In this document: positions 8,177 to 10,000 of the stretch, piece after piece
Layout: the number at the start of each line of letters is the position of its first letter
How positions within the stretch are numbered: the stretch's first letter is position 1
Assembly (NCBI RefSeq): GCF_000499385.1
Contig: NW_013654306.1
Span: forward strand, 2,501-12,500
Direction of reading: 5' to 3'
Source of the DNA: Eimeria necatrix
Taxonomy: Eukaryota; Apicomplexa; Conoidasida; Eucoccidiorida; Eimeriidae
DNA length: 10,000 nucleotides
Notes under the pieces: model-generated
What the model was told of the DNA's origin: nothing
What the model saw: only the letters and a program-made list of their open reading frames with translations
Database searches by the model: none
Position numbers and translations under genes: made by a program

Positions 8177-10000
8177 AGAGCCTGCTAACTTGCTTTGCTG
8201 AGGGGCCGTCGGCGCAGCTGCTGCAGCAGCTGCTGCTGTGGATGGAGCAGCAAGGGGACCTGCTGGATGCCCCGCTGCAGGTGTGCGTGCATTTGGCTGC
8301 ACTGTGGCAGCAGCAGCAGCTGCTGCAGCAGACTTCCTCGGCCCTCGACTCTGAAGCAGCAGCAGCAGCAGATGGACTGCAGCAGAAGCAGTCCTCTGGG
8401 GGAGACGCAGCGCCAGCAACTGCTGCTGGCACCGCAGCAACCCCTGCAGCAGCAGCAGCAGCAGCAGCAGCAGACGACCAAGCTGCTGCTGCTGCTGTCG
8501 CCCCCGTGGGCTTTAAAGGCGCAGCAGCAGAAAACCCCACAGAAGACTTGCTGTTTGTTGCGCTGCTGAAGCTGCTTCGGGTGTACAGACACCTGCTGCA
8601 TGCAGTGATAGAAGAGGCCCGGGCCAGGGCCCAGGCCCACCCGCTGCTGCAGCAGCAGCAGCAGCAGCCGCTGCTTTGCTTCCACACTGCGCGGCAAATG
8701 CTGCTGAAGGCGCTGCTGCTGCTTGCTGCAGTGACCCCGGACTGCAGCGTGGGGCCTGACGCCGTGCTGCTGCAGCGGGTGCAGCAGCAAGACCAGCAGC
8801 AGCAGTGGCAGCAGCAGCAAGCCGCTGCTCAAACTGGCCTGTGGCTGCGCGCCCAAGCACCTCAGCAGCAGCAGCAGCAGCAGCAAATTGGAGGCGCTGC
8901 TGCTGCAGCTGGAAGGGATGGCAATGCGCTGCTGCTGCAGCTGCTGCTGCCAGGCCCCTCGTTGAAATGGTCTCTGCTGCTGACGGGGACCCATGTTGTT
9001 GGTGAGCTTGCTGCTGCTGCTGTCTACTGCTGCTGCTGCTGTCTACTGCTGCTGCTGCTGCTGCTGTCTACTGCTGCTGCTGCTGCTGCTTACGGTGGCC
9101 TATTCTACACCCGAGCTTTGCTGCTGCTGTGGGTCGGCTGCTGCAGGCAGCAGCATCGAGGCGTTTGCTCTGAGCTGCTGGGGCGAAAGCAGCAGCAACA
9201 GCAGCAGCAGCAGCAGCAGAAGCAGCAGCAACACGGAAGCAGTGAGCCTATTCCTAAGCCATTGCAGCAGCTGCAGCTTCCCTGGCTATGCCCAAGCCAC
9301 TCCTAGTGGGGCCTTCAAATTGCTGCAGCCAGGTCTGCTGCTGCTGCTGCTGCTGCTGTGTTGTGCACGCAGCTTGCTGCTGCTGCTGCTGAGGCTGCGC
9401 ATGCAGTCACATGCACTGCAGTGCATGCAGCAGCCACGCTGCGGCTGCTGCTGGAGAGTCCGCCAGCAGCAGCAGCTGCTGCTGCTGCTTCGGAGCCGCA
9501 GGTGGGTGCAGCCGCTTCCGCACCTGCTGCTGCAGCTAACTCATTTCTGCTGCTGCGGCTGCTGCTGCAGCTGCTCCGCGTTTGCTGCTGCCCAATGCTG
9601 CTGCTTCTGCTGCACTTTCTGCTGCAGTTGCTCGCCTTTTGCTTCCGCTTCGCGTTGCGGTTGTTGCAGCTGCAGTCTCAGCGGCGGCTCCTCTGGCTTT
9701 GCTGCTGCTGCTGCTGCATTGCTGCTGCTGCTGCTGCATTGCTGCTGCTGCTGCTGCATTGCTGCTGCTGCTGCTGCTGCCTGGTTTTGTGAACAGGTGG
9801 TTTCCCTCATAGTGGCGACGCTGCAGTGCAGCCTCCACCTGCTGCGGGAGTTGGTGCTGCGGGCTCTGGGTGTACACCCTAAGGAGCAGCAGCAGCAGCA
9901 GCAGCAGGAAGAGCAGCAGCTGCTGCAGCTGCTGCTGCAGCGCAGCCAGCGCCTCGACGGCGGGCCACGTCCGCTGCATGCAGGTGCAGCAGAGGGCTAT
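1..10000 (+). CDS. Interior of one giant spliced gene: alpha-solenoid protein, possibly Nup205/Nup192-like nucleoporin (partial at both ends)
   Basis: Joining 1-797, 1031-5985, 6228-7521, 7743-7970, 8179-9001, 9147-9241, 9373-9501 and 9797-10000 gives 2841 codons from base 3 with no stop and matching phases at all seven junctions. The protein is Leu/Ala/Gln/Ser-rich. Between homopolymers lie amphipathic helix-like blocks (for example residues about 665-740, 840-865, 945-975, 1010-1040, 1164-1192, 1918-1960) typical of HEAT/ARM-like solenoids. There is no signal peptide, transmembrane anchor or enzyme motif that I can recognise. The block order around residues 840-1195 (Trp-containing helix, a CLMGAHVLRLLLQRDLLFIE-type helix pair, then LLLHPNQCLAVQKAAAYVLL) resembles my recollection of the middle of Nup205, as does the Leu-rich helix after 9797 its C-terminal part. 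If correct, it would be a structural scaffold of the nuclear pore inner ring. Alternatives are another giant HEAT protein such as an importin/exportin, a Urb1/Urb2-like ribosome factor or a HECT-ligase N-terminus. Gene structure is likely; family assignment is weak. Confidence 0.6.
798..1030 (+). other. Intron 1 (233 nt, phase 0)
   Basis: The donor is CAG|GTGAGC and the acceptor CTCTTAG|GG follows a long CTG/TGC tract (979-1025). Reading through in frame gives poly-Cys/poly-Ala and a stop at 1071-1073, whereas splicing joins ...KLIQTLQQQ to GRSLWRTGDGLECVMDFAV. A CAG/CTG inverted repeat (802-827) sits right behind the donor. Confidence 0.7.
979..1025 (+). repeat. Intronic (CTG)n tract before acceptor of intron 1
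   Basis: The tract is an almost pure TGC/CTG run directly upstream of CTTAG. Equivalent tracts precede the acceptors of introns 2 (6183-6220), 3 (7709-7738), 4 (8140-8175) and 6 (9336-9358). Confidence 0.85.
1031..5985 (+). CDS. Exon 2, 4955-nt main exon of the solenoid protein
   Basis: This is a single open frame of 1651 codons plus two bases (residues 266-1917). Non-repeat blocks look like paired helices: FAVSGVFCGDTRR at the start, ALDLVYAVLHAGASTNRLQL near 2138, MLKICAFTFEVYVQVF near 2614, CRYWRLGLLLTRIIRTFL near 2777, DWRPCAFAFMQFLCPDSRAF near 3071, HFRERCCLMGAHVLRLLLQR near 3263, YCWYICLLLHPNQCLAVQKA near 3725, TVEDTMIEAADAATWTALAR near 4578, ALHAVGILWPERYRFLEQQ near 5453 and LISAARQGQRDILSGLQRLL near 5747. 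Gln, Ser and Ala homopolymers of 10-19 residues separate these blocks and probably lie in loops. Shorter poly-Leu stretches are part of helices. The exon ends at AAG|GTGAGA, splitting an Arg codon (phase 2). The TGA at 5987 belongs to the intron, not to a C-terminus. A hidden short intron inside so long an exon cannot be excluded, but none is needed to keep the frame open. Confidence 0.85.
2699..2755 (+). repeat. Longest pure (CAG)n tract, 19 Gln
   Basis: Nineteen uninterrupted CAG codons lie between SRK and FVQP in exon 2. This is the longest homopolymer in the window and has no CAA interruptions, so it should be unstable in length. Confidence 0.95.
3479..3529 (+). repeat. Ser10-Asn3-Ser4 tract
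   Basis: The tract is AGC x10, AAC x3, AGC x4 in exon 2. The AAC block is a G-to-A interruption of the CAG array, and it is the only Asn run in the window. Confidence 0.9.
5986..6227 (+). other. Intron 2 (242 nt, phase 2)
   Basis: The donor is AAG|GTGAGA and the acceptor CTTACAG|G follows (CTG)n at 6183-6220. Unspliced, the frame hits TGA at 5987-5989 at once. Spliced, AG+G rebuilds an Arg codon and the protein continues as RLCGVLQRAPNGRGSNNMW. The 5' half contains imperfect repeats of GCTGCTGCTG(CTG)TTGC at about 5997-6050. Confidence 0.75.
6228..7521 (+). CDS. Exon 3 of the solenoid protein
   Basis: The exon is open in the frame beginning at 6229 and encodes residues 1917-2348. Recognisable non-repeat blocks are MWLLLSPELFLTHVQRILRA (from 6277), LLWIELFRTTYQSSLRAALY (from 6406), RAAEVLDCYLTSERFCCYKL then RQIYGLVVLQHLLLLAW (6627-6735), ICTALIQELQADADRYLTLL (from 6979), TADDPTCVELFGIRCCLPLA (from 7159) and GQLFLVHLSGVQALQ (7384-7428). 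They look like successive amphipathic helices. Homopolymers here are shorter (Gln 6-9, Ser 9-10, Ala 5-7) than in exon 2. I end the exon at 7521, before a perfect GTAAGT donor, giving ...ASCQLASLLCL. A longer version to 7695 stays in frame and is possible. No enzymatic motif is visible, and the family is not identified from this exon alone. Confidence 0.75.
7522..7742 (+). other. Intron 3 (221 nt, phase 0); alternative short form 7696-7742
   Basis: The donor CTA|GTAAGT is the closest to consensus in the window. The acceptor GCTACAG|G follows (CTG)n at 7709-7738, as in intron 2. The length fits introns 1 and 2. Without splicing, the frame runs into TAG at 7801-7803. The first 174 nt also stay open in frame, so a weaker donor at 7696 (CGT|GTGTGG) would add 58 residues and leave only a 47-nt intron. 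Confidence 0.55.
7743..7970 (+). CDS. Exon 4 of the solenoid protein
   Basis: Seventy-six codons (residues 2349-2424) sit in the frame starting with GAC at 7743. It begins DPHFAWGLQSQRLWQQQTAL and ends GRVSVLLPPLGLLSDILKVI plus Glu. It has mixed composition and helix-like Leu spacing and only one short Ala run, unlike its two flanking introns. It is joined by phase 0 junctions on both sides. The donor GAG|GTGCGC is non-ideal, so the 3' boundary is the least certain part. No family can be named from this exon alone. Confidence 0.6.
7971..8178 (+). other. Intron 4 (208 nt, phase 0), acceptor choice uncertain
   Basis: The donor is GAG|GTGCGC and the acceptor CTGCTGCAG|AG follows (CTG)n at 8140-8175. 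The tract holds several other CTGCAG acceptors (exon starts at 8026 or 8047, for example), all in the same frame as exon 5. Using 8047 would add 44 residues, beginning LPLLQSLLQQLLFTSCRQQQ. Confidence 0.45.
8179..9001 (+). CDS. Exon 5 of the solenoid protein
   Basis: The frame starting at 8179 is open for 274 codons plus one base (residues 2425-2699). It begins SLLTCFAEGPSAQLLQQLLL and WMEQQGDLLDAPLQVCVHLA. A low-complexity Ala/Gln linker follows at about 8350-8530. Then come a well-formed helical block ENPTEDLLFVALLKLLRVYR and HLLHAVIEEARARAQAHPLL (8530-8650), FHTARQMLLKALLLLAAVTP (8680-8740), a Gln-rich linker at 8770-8885, and LLLPGPSLKWSLLLTGTHVV before the donor. The exon ends at TTG|GTGAGC, phase 1. 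Reading on gives poly-Cys/poly-Leu and a stop at 9304-9306, which argues for splicing here. Confidence 0.7.
9002..9146 (+). other. Intron 5 (145 nt, phase 1)
   Basis: The donor is TTG|GTGAGC, the same hexamer as intron 1. The body is (TGC)n interrupted three times by TGTCTAC. The acceptor is GGCTGCTGCAG|G. Splicing joins G+GC into a Gly codon, giving THVVGSSIEAFALSCWG. Confidence 0.5.
9010..9091 (+). repeat. (TGC)n / TGTCTAC compound repeat in intron 5
   Basis: TGC runs are separated by TGTCTAC at 9021-9027, 9040-9046 and 9065-9071, with spacings of 19 and 25 bp. The array ends at CTTACGG. Confidence 0.85.
9147..9241 (+). CDS. Exon 6, small and tentative
   Basis: Only the frame with codons from 9149 gives a sensible join to exon 5: SSIEAFALSCWGESSSN, then a Ser-rich run and NTEA (residues 2699-2730). 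The CAG-type repeat (AGC codons, 9188-9230) has the exon polarity. I end it at GCA|GTGAGC (9242), because that is a good donor and preserves phase with exon 7. Alternatively the frame stays open and could extend to 9332 (...TPSGAFKLLQP), or the stretch could be part of a longer intron. Confidence 0.4.
9242..9372 (+). other. Intron 6 (131 nt, phase 0), tentative
   Basis: The donor is GCA|GTGAGC. The acceptor TTGTGCACGCAG|C follows (CTG)n at 9336-9358. The layout matches the other introns, with the CTG tract shortly before the acceptor. A competing model with donor CAG|GTCTGC at 9333 would need acceptor CATGCAG at 9406 to keep phase. Confidence 0.4.
9373..9501 (+). CDS. Exon 7, small
   Basis: Forty-three codons (residues 2731-2773) contain an Ala-rich helix-like sequence EAAHAVTCTAVHAAATLRLL, then LESPP, an Ala run and SEPQ. 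It ends at CAG|GTGGGT, phase 0, which fits the phase 0 start of exon 8. The other frames here give poly-Leu/Cys. An 18-nt perfect palindrome lies at 9410-9427 inside the exon. The 3' boundary is better supported than the 5' boundary. Confidence 0.5.
9502..9796 (+). other. Intron 7 (295 nt, phase 0)
   Basis: The donor is CAG|GTGGGT and the acceptor TTTTGTGAACAG|G. The body is TGC/CTG-rich in pure pyrimidine-biased orientation and includes a 20-bp tandem repeat at 9701-9780. The unit length is not a multiple of three, which fits non-coding sequence. Confidence 0.55.
9701..9780 (+). repeat. 20-bp minisatellite in intron 7
   Basis: Three identical 20-bp units (six GCT-register triplets ending GCATT) lie at 9701-9720, 9721-9740 and 9741-9760. 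A fourth unit at 9761-9780 differs only in its last three bases. Confidence 0.9.
9797..10000 (+). CDS. Exon 8 (3' end lies outside)
   Basis: The frame with codons from 9797 is open to the window edge (residues 2774-2841). It begins with a strongly amphipathic helix VVSLIVATLQCSLHLLRELV, continues LRALGVHPKE, then has Gln/Glu-rich and Leu-Gln repeats and RSQRLDGGPRPLHAGAAEGY. The first helix reminds me of the C-terminal region of Nup205-type proteins, but this is weak. A possible donor CAG|GTGCAG at 9983 could end the exon earlier. Confidence 0.6.
   Translation, partial: MVSLIVATLQCSLHLLRELVLRALGVHPKEQQQQQQQEEQQLLQLLLQRSQRLDGGPRPLHAGAAEGY

Noticed and set aside
9242..9332. Extension of exon 6 as SLFLSHCSSCSFPGYAQATP and onward
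   Set aside because: The frame is open and not impossible, but no good phase-compatible donor/acceptor pair then leads into exon 7, while the GTGAGC at 9242 does.
9358..9792. A separate small gene running through 9358-9792
   Set aside because: Its second half is poly-Leu/Cys from intron-type CTG repeats and the minisatellite. Only 9373-9501 has exon-like sequence and it ends at a CAG|GTGGGT donor.
962..9979. Many long open frames on the minus strand
   Set aside because: They translate CTG-complement repeats into poly-Leu, poly-Cys, poly-Ala or poly-Gln with little ordinary sequence. Triplet repeats have no stops in any frame, and splice sites and phase all fit the + strand.
1..10000. CRISPR array or bacterial repeat locus
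   Set aside because: The repeats are simple triplets in tandem without unique spacers, and the gene has spliceosomal introns.
1..10000. tRNA, rRNA, telomere repeats or transposon ends
   Set aside because: I found no cloverleaf-like segment, rRNA-like sequence, TTTAGGG-type array or terminal repeats by eye.

Overview
The window looks like nuclear DNA of a coccidian parasite, most probably Eimeria. It is saturated with CAG/GCA/AGC triplet runs that read as long poly-Gln, poly-Ala and poly-Ser inside an otherwise sensible protein. This 'homopolymeric amino acid repeat' style is well documented for Eimeria coding sequence. Introns with GT..AG ends rule out a prokaryote. I see no rRNA, tRNA, mobile element or second gene.

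I read the whole window as the interior of ONE very large spliced gene on the + strand, cut at both edges. My model has eight exons: 1-797 (5' part missing), 1031-5985, 6228-7521, 7743-7970, 8179-9001, 9147-9241, 9373-9501 and 9797-10000 (continues). They are separated by seven introns of 131-295 nt. From base 3 the model gives an unbroken frame of exactly 2841 codons with every splice phase matching (0, 2, 0, 0, 1, 0, 0). Neither the first Met nor the stop is inside the window. Support is strong for exons 1-3 and introns 1-2, fair for exons 4, 5 and 8, and tentative for the small exons 6 and 7.

With the homopolymers removed, the protein is a leucine-rich, helical alpha-solenoid: many amphipathic stretches with conserved-looking Trp, Arg and Phe positions, no signal peptide and no obvious catalytic motif. 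Some blocks remind me of the large inner-ring nucleoporins (Nup205/Nup192/Nup188 family). This is recall-based inference, not a search result.

The most interesting DNA-level feature is a repeat polarity switch. On the coding strand the long triplet tracts are CAG-type in exons and mostly CTG-type in introns. The (CTG)n block sits just upstream of most acceptors, where a polypyrimidine tract would be. Because CAG units are 3 nt apart, acceptor slippage inside these tracts would change the protein only by whole codons. Intron 7 also holds a 20-bp minisatellite, and intron 5 a (TGC)n/TGTCTAC compound repeat.
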